Assembly (NCBI GenBank): GCA_043811105.1
Contig: JBDRNK010000015.1
Location: 1-57,753 of the forward strand
DNA length: 57,753 nucleotides
Origin: CAZDDW01 sp043811105
GTDB taxonomy: Bacteria; Patescibacteriota; Patescibacteriia; UBA9934; CAZDDW01
Direction of reading: 5' to 3'
Part shown: in pieces, positions 33,308 through 41,422 of the stretch
Numbering within the stretch: position 1 is the stretch's first letter
How the letters are laid out: every line of letters starts with the position of its first letter
Notes under the pieces: model-generated
The model's database searches: none
What the model was told of the DNA's origin: nothing
What the model saw: only the letters and a program-made list of their open reading frames with translations
Made by a program: the position numbers and the translations under genes

Positions 33308-34063
33308 ATGGATTTGAGTTTGGTTCTTCCGGCCTTTCTGGCTGGTTTGATTACATTTTTAGCCCCATGTACTTTACCGTTAGTGCCGGTTTATTTGGCG
33401 ATCATTAGTGGAGTATCATCAGAACAACTTCGTGATCCTGAAAAGTCCAGACATACTTGTCTGAAGATATTTTTTAACGGTCTTTGGTTTGTTATTGGTT
33501 TTAGTGCGATTTTTATTACTCTTGGAACAGTCGCCGGAGCACTTGGTCAAACCCTGGCTCAACATCGAGAATTGATCGTCCAGATCGGAGGAATTTTTGT
33601 GATCATTTTTGGTTTGTTCATGTTACAAGCGGTTAAGATTCCGGTGTTAGAAAAAACAGCCCGCTTGCGCACGCCAAAGATTTTCAAACAAGGAAGCGGA
33701 ATAAATGCTTTTGTTGTCGGAGCTATTTTTGCTTTTGGCTGGACACCGTGCATCGGACCTATTCTTGGAACGATCTTATTGCTAGCCTCTTTATCTTCAA
33801 CAGTATGGCAGGGTGCTTTTTTACTGTTAGTGTTTTCGATCGGACTAGCAATTCCATTCCTTGTTATCGCAACCGTGGCTAGTTCAGCCGTGCATTACGT
33901 TCGCCGTTTACTTAAGTATATGCCAATTATTTCAGTTATCGGCGGTGTGTTCTTAATTGTTCTTGGTGTTTTGCTCTTGATCGATAAAATGGAACTTCTT
34001 ATCGGTTGGGGATATCAACTGGGCCACTTGTTCAATTACGAAAGTTTGATGGATTATTTGTAA
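33308..34063 (+). CDS. ccdA: CcdA/DsbD-family thiol-disulfide membrane protein
   Basis: 251 residues with six membrane helices in two inverted triplets. FLAPCTLPLVPVYL in the first and FGWTPCIGPILG in the fourth hold the redox-active Cys pair with the typical Pro residues. It passes electrons from cytoplasmic thioredoxin to extracytoplasmic proteins. It follows the pseudouridine synthase by 1 nt and probably shares its transcript. A basic loop and an extra amphipathic C-terminus are usual. Confidence 0.92.
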   Translation: MDLSLVLPAFLAGLITFLAPCTLPLVPVYLAIISGVSSEQLRDPEKSRHTCLKIFFNGLWFVIGFSAIFITLGTVAGALGQTLAQHRELIVQIGGIFVIIFGLFMLQAVKIPVLEKTARLRTPKIFKQGSGINAFVVGAIFAFGWTPCIGPILGTILLLASLSSTVWQGAFLLLVFSIGLAIPFLVIATVASSAVHYVRRLLKYMPIISVIGGVFLIVLGVLLLIDKMELLIGWGYQLGHLFNYESLMDYL

Positions 34064-34070
34064 TAAGTTT

Positions 34071-35011
34071 TTAATGTTGAAAATTTTTGCGTAAAAGAAA
34101 AAGTGCCAGTGTGTCCACAACCTCTGGATGAAACTTATACTTGGGAAAAGATCCGAACGGGTTAACATCTATTACAACGGGTTCGTCATTTTTCATAATA
34201 ATATCCATACATAAATATTTTAGACCTAATTTATCACTTAGGTTTTTAAAATTATCTTCGTAATTACTAAATAGGTTTTCAGGTGCTTTAACTAAGTCAG
34301 CCGAGCTTTTATCAAAGGAGTTTATTTTTTTCTTTTATAAGCAAAGATGTTTCCGTTTACAACAAATACTCTGTACTCTTCTCCTTCAATCATATTTTGC
34401 AAAAAGCAGGTTCCAAAATTGTCAGTATGTTTTTGAATGTCATCTGAGTTAGTAACAAGATGAGGTTTGTATATATAGGCTTTATCATTACCATCTTCTT
34501 CAAAAGATAATATATCTTTAAGAGCACACTCTTTTTTTGGTACTTGATTTGAAAAATAGCAATTACCAAGACTTTTTGTTATTTGTTTATTGTCAAGATT
34601 GAAATCAATATTTCCGTTTTTGATAATAATAGATTTAGGCGTCTTAAGTCCACACTCTCTTGCTTGAGATAACGAGTATAGTCTATTTCGTGCGAAATGA
34701 GCTTTTTGGATATCATTAATTCCCACCTCATTGAATAATAGAGCTATTGTTTTTAATAATTCTGTTTTTTCTCTTTTCTGATAGGTGTCTGTGTGAGGGT
34801 TAATTAAATCATAAGGATACCTAATAAATGACGCTGTGAAACTTTTTATGCTGTGTTTTTCTGCATTGTCTCCGATGTATATCGAATTGTCATCGATAGC
34901 TGTTACATCTTTATCACTAATAATTAAATCACCCTCAGACTTATTCTTATCAAGGGATTTATATAGGTCTTGGACTCTGTTGTATGGACAGCTAATTATT
35001 ATTTTATTCAT
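34071..35011 (-). CDS. ATP-grasp ligase (RimK/MvdD-like) interrupted by a frameshift
   Basis: The first frame (35011-34322) gives 229 residues with FIRYP, RNRLYSLSQARECGLKTPKS, YIYKPHLV and the ATP-grasp stretch FLQNMIEGEEYRVFVVNG. It stops at TAA (34322-34324) just after A7. One base back, translation continues as NSFDKSSADLVKAP, MDIIMKNDEPVVIDVNPFG, where the Asp and Asn are the metal-binding residues of ATP-grasp enzymes, and ends at 34071. The run fits the slippery heptamer A-AAA-AAA in frame. This is either programmed -1 slippage, a homopolymer error or a recent mutation. Relatives join amino acids or crosslink peptides. No substrate gene is certain. Confidence 0.75.
34325..34331 (-). 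other. A7 slippery run in the ATP-grasp gene
   Basis: On the coding strand AG-A AAA AAA-TAA, in the frame expected for -1 slippage. The stop is immediately downstream and both frames code for one continuous ATP-grasp domain. Confidence 0.7.
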
Positions 35012-35013
35012 AT

Positions 35014-35048
35014 GTAAACAAACAGGAGCGATAAACGCCCCTGTTGGC
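35014..35048 (-). terminator. Terminator or attenuator just before the ATP-grasp gene
   Basis: Minus strand ACAGGGGCG/CGCTCCTGT hairpin followed by TTGTTT, ending a few nt before the ATG at 35011. A six-codon frame (MAIWQD) lies just upstream of it. Confidence 0.6.
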
Positions 35049-35119
35049 TTGTCAGTTTAGTCTTGCCAAATTGCCATAAAGGTCGTTATTAAAAATTATT
35101 TAATTCAAGGTATTGGGTG

Positions 35120-35488
35120 TTACAATTCTTTTTCCTTTGTGATTATATGTTCAATGTCTAAAATTGTAATTTCAGGGTCAGCCTTGATTTTTTTTATTTC
35201 AAGCATTGGTAAATAGTGGATTTCGTTGTTGTTAAAAATTATTTGGAAAAAACCATAAGGTAGGCGGACAATTTTATTAATGTCAGAAAATTGTTCCTCG
35301 ACCCCATCTTCACGGATAAAAGTTGCTGAAGATTTGCAATATTCAAAAGAGTTCACACCTTGCACTTTTTCCTGAGAACCATCGGCATAAATTATGGTTC
35401 CCTGGTCTTTGTTTGTGCTTTTATAGGTCTGCACGTTTTTGTAGATACGTTGATTATTGTCCTGAAATATGATTATCAATCGTTGCAT
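35120..35488 (-). CDS. Hypothetical beta-rich protein
   Basis: 122 residues from the ATG at 35488. It has alternating strands (GTIIYADGSQEKVQG, ATFIREDGVEEQF, FFQIIFNNNEIHYLPM) that suggest a small beta-barrel or a repeated WG-like sheet. The ATG follows within a few nt of the T run of the previous gene's terminator, with no ribosome binding site, so it may be expressed by read-through or from a different start. AT-rich codons unlike the GC-rich mini-genes upstream. No family recognised. Confidence 0.5.
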   Translation of the reverse strand: MQRLIIIFQDNNQRIYKNVQTYKSTNKDQGTIIYADGSQEKVQGVNSFEYCKSSATFIREDGVEEQFSDINKIVRLPYGFFQIIFNNNEIHYLPMLEIKKIKADPEITILDIEHIITKEKEL

Positions 35489-35489
35489 A

Positions 35490-35523
35490 GAAAAAGGGAG
35501 GACGGACGGGAGTGTCCGTCCTC
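35490..35523 (-). terminator. Terminator of the 35535-35732 mini-gene
   Basis: Perfect 10-bp stem GAGGACGGAC/GTCCGTCCTC, then CCCTTTTTC on the minus strand. Confidence 0.9.
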
Positions 35524-35534
35524 AGAGATCTGGT

Positions 35535-35732
35535 CTAGCGACCGTAGCCGGCCGGACCAACCTGACCGTTCGGGCCGATCGGCAGGTTGACGCTGATGCC
35601 CTGGCCCTGACCCAGACCGGGAATCCGGCTGGCGATGTGGGCACCGCCACCGACCGTGGTGATGTGAGAGCCGCCGCTCTCCTTGAAGACGGTTCCGCCA
35701 GGGAACGTGTTAGCAACATTTCCATTGCTCAT
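35535..35732 (-). CDS. Small Gly-rich protein
   Basis: 65 residues from the ATG at 35732, with GGAGG 8 nt upstream. The sequence is rich in Gly, Pro and Asn (TTVGGGAHIASRIPGLGQGQ, GPNGQVGPAGYGR) and looks disordered. GC-rich codons, own ribosome binding site and a perfect terminator argue for a real gene. No homology recognised. One of three mini-genes of the same layout between 35.5 and 36.7 kb. Confidence 0.65.
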   Translation of the reverse strand: MSNGNVANTFPGGTVFKESGGSHITTVGGGAHIASRIPGLGQGQGISVNLPIGPNGQVGPAGYGR

Positions 35733-35762
35733 AACTTTGGCCTCCAAAGCCTTGATTCACAG

Positions 35763-35818
35763 GCCGGAATTGTTCCGGCGCGTGAGAAAAGGGAGGACGG
35801 ACGGGAATGTCCGTCCCC
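35763..35818 (-). terminator. Terminator of the 35841-36065 mini-gene, with adjacent hairpin
   Basis: Minus strand GGACGGAC/GTCCGTCC hairpin (35792-35816 region) followed by CCCTTTTC, then a second hairpin GCCGGAA/TTCCGGC (35763-35779). Confidence 0.85.
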
Positions 35819-35840
35819 AAGAGCTAAGCCGATCGGCTCG

Positions 35841-36065
35841 CTAGTAGGTCCGGCCCGGGATGTTATCGTAGCAACGCCGGGGCGGCAGGTTGGACGGGTT
35901 GGCCACGTTGCCAAAGCCACGATCGAAGGCGTCACCACGGATGCCCAGGTTGCCCAGGGCATCGCGTTCACCCTGGTGAACCACCTGGTGGGTGAACCAG
36001 TCCATCTGGTCGCCAGGACGGTCATGCATTCGGTCAGGATGGTGGCCCAAAGAAGGGTAAGACAT
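35841..36065 (-). CDS. Small hydrophilic protein, His/Asp/Arg-rich
   Basis: 74 residues from the ATG at 36065, with TTGGAG upstream. The N-terminus is rich in His, Asp and Arg (GHHPDRMHDRPGDQMDW, THQVVHQGERD) and could bind metal, but no motif is assigned. GC-rich codons and a strong terminator support coding. The leader contains a GGTCTA/TAGACC hairpin and, further up, the 36118-36274 inverted repeat. Function unknown. Confidence 0.65.
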   Translation of the reverse strand: MSYPSLGHHPDRMHDRPGDQMDWFTHQVVHQGERDALGNLGIRGDAFDRGFGNVANPSNLPPRRCYDNIPGRTY

Positions 36066-36117
36066 GGTCTTCTCCAAGTTGTGGTCTATTTTAGACCGGG
36101 GTTGTAGGGAACTCAGT

Positions 36118-36274
36118 TAATCTGAGATTAGGTCAGCCCCGAAAGTTATCGAGCTGGCTTTTTGCGAAAATTCGTAGCCGTTCGAATTGCTCGAAGCTGA
36201 TCTAATGTGTCCCTCACCACTGTATGGTCTAAGACCGATATGGCAGTGAGTTGAACAATTGAATCTCAGATTAA
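36118..36274. other. 157-nt region closed by a 13-bp inverted repeat
   Basis: TTAATCTGAGATT (36118-36130) and AATCTCAGATTAA (36262-36274) are perfect complements. Between them are smaller hairpins, including CTCAC/GTGAG around GGTC-taa-GACC. No protein is evident. It may be a structured leader of the 35841-36065 gene. Confidence 0.5.
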
Positions 36275-36285
36275 CATCCTTTGAT

Positions 36286-36350
36286 TCAGACCGCAGATGC
36301 ATCAGCGGTCTGAGAAAAGGGAGGACGAGCCGAGCGTTAGCTCGTCCTCA
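36286..36350 (-). terminator. Tandem terminator hairpins of the 36355-36633 mini-gene
   Basis: Minus strand GAGGACGAGC/GCTCGTCCTC then CCCTTTTC, followed by a second perfect stem TCAGACCGC/GCGGTCTGA (36286-36313). Confidence 0.85.
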
Positions 36351-36354
36351 AGGG

Positions 36355-36633
36355 TTAACAATGGATATGAAATCCAGGGTCAGGAAAGAACGTCGGATGC
36401 CGTGACGGGTACCAGTCTGAGTAGGGTCCCCGATATGGAGGGTGGGGCATGGGCGGTGGGAAAGGTCGCATCGGCGGCATGGGAGGCAGGGGATCAGGGT
36501 GGATCGGATTCGGATGCGGTCCATGGATGCAGCCCAAGCAGTTGTGACCAGAGCAATCAAACACAGGGCAACCCGTACCGAATGGTCGATGGTGAACAGT
36601 ACCGAAAGGTTGAAAAGGATCTCCGTGGCGCAT
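36355..36633 (-). CDS. Small Pro/His-rich protein
   Basis: 92 residues from the ATG at 36633, with GGAGGAG 4 nt upstream; a longer frame would translate that ribosome binding site. The sequence is a chain of Pro, His, Met and aromatic residues (PNPIHPDPLPPMPPMRPF, PHPPYRGPYSDW) with four Cys near the middle. Low complexity, probably extended or metal-binding. Codons are GC-rich. No family recognised. Confidence 0.6.
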   Translation of the reverse strand: MRHGDPFQPFGTVHHRPFGTGCPVFDCSGHNCLGCIHGPHPNPIHPDPLPPMPPMRPFPPPMPHPPYRGPYSDWYPSRHPTFFPDPGFHIHC

Positions 36634-36720
36634 TTTCTCCTCCAAAAGCAATGCGTTGTTTTATCTTGTCTTCAGGATATAGAGAAACAAATATGAAAAC
36701 TACTGAAAAATTTAAGAAAA

Positions 36721-36746
36721 ACAAAAAACCGCTCTGTTGAGCGGTT
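36721..36746 (-). terminator. Terminator of the GHMP-like pair
   Basis: Minus strand AACCGCTC/GAGCGGTT hairpin followed by TTTTTTGTTTTTC. Confidence 0.85.
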
Positions 36747-36749
36747 GAT

Positions 36750-36804
36750 GGGATCGACAAGCGTAAGCTTGTCAATGTTGACAGGCTGACGCCTGTCGGT
36801 CCCA
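36750..36804. repeat. REP pair (BIME)
   Basis: Plus unit 36750-36773: GGGATC head, stem GACAAGC/GCTTGTC, loop GTAA. Minus unit 36780-36804: head GGGACC, stem GACAGGC/GCCTGTC, loop GTCA. Same facing layout as at 31872-31953 with different stems. Confidence 0.9.
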
Positions 36805-36815
36805 CCCAGGCTAAT

Positions 36816-38678
36816 TTATTTAATTCGATCCAAAATTCCTACTGTCAATCCATTCGGAGCAAAATTAATGTCAAAATTCATTAACTGACCATTAATCTTA
36901 AGATAAAGTTCTTGACTAATTTGTTCTTTTAATAGTCGATTTAAAGGAGTGATGATCTTTCCTTGCAGTTCATTTCGATATTCAGTGTATCCAGACTTAG
37001 GTAAATCTTTGTTACTCACTGTTTTGCCCAGGTTCTGCATTAAACATTCTAAGATTTCAATCGTGGCTTTTTGTGATGGAATTTCTTTAGAAGAAAATTC
37101 TTGTCCACGAATAGAAATCTTGCCGTTAACTTTATCTAAGAACAGATCAAAACCGTTTCGATTCATTTCATTGTTTTGCACAATTGTACTTCGGCATCGT
37201 CCAAGTGCGTCACAAGAAATCAGCTGTTTATCATTTTGGTCAATAAAGGTTGAGTATCTTCCTTGAGAAATAAATTGATCAACTTTAATTCCTTGAGAAC
37301 CCCAACCATCACGCCAGGAAGCAAATTCAATTTTAACTTTTGGGTCATGGACACTTTGGATTTCTTTAACAACTTCATGAATCTGATCGCGGAATCGACC
37401 GCGCTGTGAAAATACAAAAACTGTCCCATCCTCTTTTCCCCAATACATGGCACGTAATCCAATCTTAACTCCTTGTTCATGAGCTTTTTGTCGAACCTTA
37501 CTGAAAATAAAGCGCAAGTTACGAGAAGGGGTTTCTTCAAAAGGACCGTTTGAAGAAAGTGTGGTTTCCAGGATTTCTAAAAAGTTGGTGATTTCCGAAC
37601 TTTTTAGTCGATACATATAAGCTCTAATTAAACTGGCTAAAAGAAAAACTCGACTGATTGATTGGCCTTGGGCAAACTGAACCCAATAACGCCCACTCCG
37701 TTCGATCTTTTTCAAAAAGTTTGGTAAGTGATCCTGTTCTTCGCTAATTATTTCAGCAAAAATTTGTTTAACGTTTTCTTGTAGTTCATCAAAACCCGGG
37801 ATAACCACATTCTTTACATATTCTGATGGAGCACCGTAATTTTTCGTTGTTCCAGGATTTATTCCAACAACATCAAAAGGGAACTCTCCGTTGATATCAG
37901 CCAGCTCGTTTAAGCGATAGCACCAGGCTCGCATGTGATTAAGCTCGTCAACATTACTAGAGACATCAAGCGGTGGTAGGCCAGGAAAAGGATGCTCAAT
38001 TGATCCGGCTCGTTCTTCTGTAAAATGAACTATAGGAAAGCTTGAATTCAAAGTTGAGGTATATGATGTTGATCCAGAACTAACACCACAAAATGTCAGA
38101 GCAACAAATTTAATAATATTGCCTTGAATTTCTTTGTACAACAAAGAAATCGGGTCAGTGCCATAGTTAATCTGATGGCCTGTTAAATAAGGTACTTGTT
38201 CAATTTCGTTAATGGTTGCAAATTTATAATAGGCATAAACAGCAAACATTATTGCATTGCTGATGCCTGGATCCAGGCCTGTGTCAGCTGGTTTTTCCGC
38301 TAGAACGTTAATGGTAATTCCTTGAATTTCATTTTGCCCGGTTTTATTTTTTACTATTTTTTCTAAGAGAGGCAGACATTTGGCCCAATCATAAGGATCA
38401 TATTCAAGTGGAATAAAACGTTGTTTGTGTGGCGAATAACCCAAAAGATGATTGATTTGAATTTTACCAACCTGGTTTGGTTGAATTCCAATATAGGTTC
38501 GGAACGGAAGTTTTTGTCTAATCGTTGGTGCTCCAGAACGCCAAGCAATTCCAGTTGGTAGGGCAAAGGAGGTATCGCAAGAAACAACCAAGTCATTTTC
38601 AGCAAAAAAACGCTCGTAGATTTCTTTGTGTCTATCTTGAAGTGCCTCAGTATTTTCTTTTTGTTCAAAAGGCAGCAT
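36816..38678 (-). CDS. GHMP-kinase-like protein with C-terminal winged helix, copy B
   Basis: 620 residues, starting 1 nt after copy A. N-terminal stretches FALPTGIAWRSGAP, KPADTGLDPGISNAIMFAVYAYY and a late MYWGKEDGTVFVFSQ sit where galactokinase/mevalonate-kinase (GHMP) motifs 1, 2 and 3 would be, but the match is loose and key residues are uncertain. The last ~110 residues (SQKATIEILECLMQNLGKTVSNKDL...) resemble an OmpR-type winged helix. That tail is nearly identical to copy A, while the rest has diverged far more. Possibly a sugar-sensing regulator; function unknown. Operon of two with its own terminator. Confidence 0.6.
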   Translation of the reverse strand: MLPFEQKENTEALQDRHKEIYERFFAENDLVVSCDTSFALPTGIAWRSGAPTIRQKLPFRTYIGIQPNQVGKIQINHLLGYSPHKQRFIPLEYDPYDWAKCLPLLEKIVKNKTGQNEIQGITINVLAEKPADTGLDPGISNAIMFAVYAYYKFATINEIEQVPYLTGHQINYGTDPISLLYKEIQGNIIKFVALTFCGVSSGSTSYTSTLNSSFPIVHFTEERAGSIEHPFPGLPPLDVSSNVDELNHMRAWCYRLNELADINGEFPFDVVGINPGTTKNYGAPSEYVKNVVIPGFDELQENVKQIFAEIISEEQDHLPNFLKKIERSGRYWVQFAQGQSISRVFLLASLIRAYMYRLKSSEITNFLEILETTLSSNGPFEETPSRNLRFIFSKVRQKAHEQGVKIGLRAMYWGKEDGTVFVFSQRGRFRDQIHEVVKEIQSVHDPKVKIEFASWRDGWGSQGIKVDQFISQGRYSTFIDQNDKQLISCDALGRCRSTIVQNNEMNRNGFDLFLDKVNGKISIRGQEFSSKEIPSQKATIEILECLMQNLGKTVSNKDLPKSGYTEYRNELQGKIITPLNRLLKEQISQELYLKINGQLMNFDINFAPNGLTVGILDRIK

Positions 38679-38679
38679 A

Positions 38680-40545
38680 TTATTTTATTCGATCTAAAAT
38701 TCCCACGGTTAATCCGTTTGTAGCAAAGTTAATTTCAAAATTCATCAGCTGGCCGTTTATTTTCAGATCAACTTCTCGACCTAATTGTTCGTGAAGTAAT
38801 TTATTTAAAGGCGAGAAGATCTTTCCTTGTAATTCGTTGCGGTACTCTGTATATCCAGACTTAGGTAAGTCTTTGTTGCTCACTGTTTTGCCCAGGTTCT
38901 GCATTAAGAATTCCAAGATTTCAATCGTGGCTTTTTGTGACGGAATTTCTTTAGAACTAAACTCTTGCCCACGAACAGAAATCTTGCCATTTATTTTATC
39001 CAAGAACAGATCAAACTGATTGCGTTGAACTTCTGTGTCTTTGACCACAGTGTGAGAACATTCACCTTTTTCATTACATAATGTTAGTTGTTTTGAATTC
39101 TGTTCAATAAAATCCGAATAAATTCCTTGGGAAATAAACTGGTTAACTTCTAAGCCTTTATCAGCCCAGCCGTCACGCCAAGAGGCAAATTCAATATGAA
39201 TGTTTGGGTTGTACTCTTTTTGTATACTTTCAATCACTTCCATGATCTGATCACGAAATTTACCTTGCTGTGAGAAAACCATGATACTAGCGTCTTCTTT
39301 ACCCCAAAACATTGAACGAAAACTTATTTTTATTCCTGACTCATGAGCTCGTTCTCTGATTTTTCGTGTAATATATCGTAAGTTGCGAGAAGGTGCCTCT
39401 TCAAACGGTCGGTTGATAGTCATTAAAGCATCCTGAGCTTCAAGGAAACTATATACATTTGAGCTGCGCATTTTGTATTGATATAGGTGGATCAATTCTT
39501 GAAGAACATATAACCGAGACATGGCTTGGCCACGAAGATAACGTTGCCAGTAATTACCAGGTCGATCTATATATTTCCAAAAACTTGGAATACGATTTTG
39601 ATCTGAAAAATCAAATTTTGAAAACAGTTCTTTGGTATCAATTTGTAATTTATTAAAATCTGGAACAAGCACTTCTTGAACATGGGTCATGGCCGCAGCG
39701 TACTGTCTTGATGATCCAGGATAGATACTGACCACATCGAGTGGGATTGGCTCATCGTTGATTTTGGCCATTTCAGTTAATCGAAAGCACCAATGTTTGA
39801 TTGACTCAGCTCGATCAAGATCGTCACTGATATCAAGTGGTGGTTTATTTTCGTATGGTTCAGCAACACTACCAGCGCGTTCTTCCATTACATAGACGAA
39901 CGGGCTTTTACCGTCAAGAGTTCCAGGATAGGTGTCTCCACCAGTTGCTACTCCATGAAAGGTTTGTGAGAGAAGTTTAAGGGCAACACTAATAACATCT
40001 TCAAAATATTTTGCTGCACTAATTTCTTTTGTTTGTAGATCAATACCGGTCAATTTTGATATCTTATTGGCAGTATCCAAATCAATAATTCCATAATAAA
40101 GAAAACAGACCAAAGCGATAGAAAACGCACTTGGTGCGTCAAATCCAGTATTTTCCGGTTTTTCATAAAGAAGATCTAATGTGATACCTGGAAAATCTTT
40201 TGTTTTTAAACGTTTGCTAATTTCTTGATGAAGAATTGGAATACTTTTCTCAAGATTGATCGGCTCATATTCAAGTGGAATAATTTGTTGATCTCGACTC
40301 GAGTAGTATCTAGTTTTTTCAATTTTTATTGTTCCATTCTCATTATTTTTCTTTACACCTGCATACATTCGAAAAGGTATCTTGTGTTTGACTGCTGGTG
40401 CACCGGCTCGCCAAGTAAGACCAGTTGTTATATTAAAATTCATTCCACCAGAAATAACCAAATCATGCTCAGCAAAAAAACGTTCATAGGTTTCGTGAAA
40501 CCTTTCTTGGAGCGCTTGGGTGTTTTCGATCTGATTTTTATCCAT
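38680..40545 (-). CDS. GHMP-kinase-like protein with C-terminal winged helix, copy A
   Basis: 621 residues. Same layout as copy B: FNITTGLTWRAGAP and PENTGFDAPSAFSIALVCFLYY near the N-terminus, EEAPSRNLRYITRKIRERAHESG then MFWGKEDASIMVFSQ in the middle, and a C-terminal domain with SQKATIEILEFLMQNLGKTV and a hairpin ending VGILDRIK. First gene of the pair, divergent from the C26 amidase. The kinase relation is inference from weak motifs. A regulator sensing a phosphorylatable ligand, or a kinase with a regulatory tail, are both possible. Confidence 0.6.
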   Translation of the reverse strand: MDKNQIENTQALQERFHETYERFFAEHDLVISGGMNFNITTGLTWRAGAPAVKHKIPFRMYAGVKKNNENGTIKIEKTRYYSSRDQQIIPLEYEPINLEKSIPILHQEISKRLKTKDFPGITLDLLYEKPENTGFDAPSAFSIALVCFLYYGIIDLDTANKISKLTGIDLQTKEISAAKYFEDVISVALKLLSQTFHGVATGGDTYPGTLDGKSPFVYVMEERAGSVAEPYENKPPLDISDDLDRAESIKHWCFRLTEMAKINDEPIPLDVVSIYPGSSRQYAAAMTHVQEVLVPDFNKLQIDTKELFSKFDFSDQNRIPSFWKYIDRPGNYWQRYLRGQAMSRLYVLQELIHLYQYKMRSSNVYSFLEAQDALMTINRPFEEAPSRNLRYITRKIRERAHESGIKISFRSMFWGKEDASIMVFSQQGKFRDQIMEVIESIQKEYNPNIHIEFASWRDGWADKGLEVNQFISQGIYSDFIEQNSKQLTLCNEKGECSHTVVKDTEVQRNQFDLFLDKINGKISVRGQEFSSKEIPSQKATIEILEFLMQNLGKTVSNKDLPKSGYTEYRNELQGKIFSPLNKLLHEQLGREVDLKINGQLMNFEINFATNGLTVGILDRIK

Positions 40546-40609
40546 ATATATAAGATAGCAAATTAGCGCAGTTTTGCATATTTGTCAAGGAGTGGTAACA
40601 TTATTTAGT

Positions 40610-41368
40610 ATGGCAAAACCAGTAATTGGAATTGGTACAGATGTAACGCATATTGGCCAATTTGATCAATTGCGTTTGAATTTGCAGTATGTTGATGCGG
40701 TAGAGCGGGCTGGTGGAGTGCCGATTTTGTTGGCAGCGACAGGGAAGTCGGAGTTGGTGGCACAGCAATTGGACCGAGTTGATGCAGTTATCGGAATCGG
40801 CGGAGATGATTATCATTCTAATTTGTATGGATGTGAACGACATTATTCTGAAAAGCTGCTGCCTCAACGACGCCAGGATTATGACCTGGTTTTTTTGTCT
40901 CATGTTTGGCAACGTAAAATTCCGGCGTTAATGATTTGTGCTTCAGCTCAGGGGTTGAATATCATTCAGGGAGGTGGCTTGATTCAACATCTGGATGACC
41001 TGGTTGAGCAACATCAATACAACCATGGTCTTGATCTGGCACACATTGTTGATATTGAGACGGAAACTTTGTTGCATTATATTTTGAATCAAACTGAAAT
41101 TGAAGTTAATTCTTTTCACCATCAAGCGGTTGATAATTTGGGATCAGGTCTACGAGTTTCAGCACGTGCTCCTGATGGAACGGTTGAGGCGATCGAGCCG
41201 ATCGCTTTTGCCGAACATCCGTTGCTTGCAGTTCAGTGGCACCCGGAACGGATTCCTGATCAACCACACTCAAAACAAATATTCGGCTGGTTAATTGATC
41301 AAGCTGTTATTGCTCGGCCGTTTACAGCCACCGCAGTCAAGACTTCGAGTTTATCACCATTTGTATAA
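40610..41368 (+). CDS. Class I glutamine amidotransferase-like hydrolase (peptidase C26, PuuD-like)
   Basis: 252 residues from the ATG at 40610. PVIGIGTDVTHIG opens the fold. ALMICASAQGLNIIQGG holds the nucleophile Cys, although the usual GICRG is changed. VNSFHHQAVDNLG and AVQWHPE supply the later His and Glu. The family cleaves gamma-glutamyl amides such as gamma-glutamyl-GABA. The altered elbow makes the substrate uncertain. A TAACAT lies 8 nt upstream and no ribosome binding site is seen, so the mRNA is probably leaderless. Monocistronic. Confidence 0.8.
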   Translation: MAKPVIGIGTDVTHIGQFDQLRLNLQYVDAVERAGGVPILLAATGKSELVAQQLDRVDAVIGIGGDDYHSNLYGCERHYSEKLLPQRRQDYDLVFLSHVWQRKIPALMICASAQGLNIIQGGGLIQHLDDLVEQHQYNHGLDLAHIVDIETETLLHYILNQTEIEVNSFHHQAVDNLGSGLRVSARAPDGTVEAIEPIAFAEHPLLAVQWHPERIPDQPHSKQIFGWLIDQAVIARPFTATAVKTSSLSPFV

Positions 41369-41402
41369 AAACACCCCGGACCTTCGTAGATCCGGGGTGT
41401 GA
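41368..41402. terminator. Bidirectional terminator
   Basis: ACACCCCGGA/TCCGGGGTGT hairpin with an A run on the left. Confidence 0.8.
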
Positions 41403-41422
41403 CGTTGTCGATTCAGATCGAC

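Noticed and set aside
35056..35076. MAIWQD as a precursor peptide for the ATP-grasp enzyme
   Set aside because: Only six codons, no ribosome binding site and no repeated core; kept only as a note in the attenuator entry.
35469..36107. 212-codon plus-strand frame over the mini-genes
   Set aside because: It runs antisense through three terminators and two genes with good ribosome binding sites.
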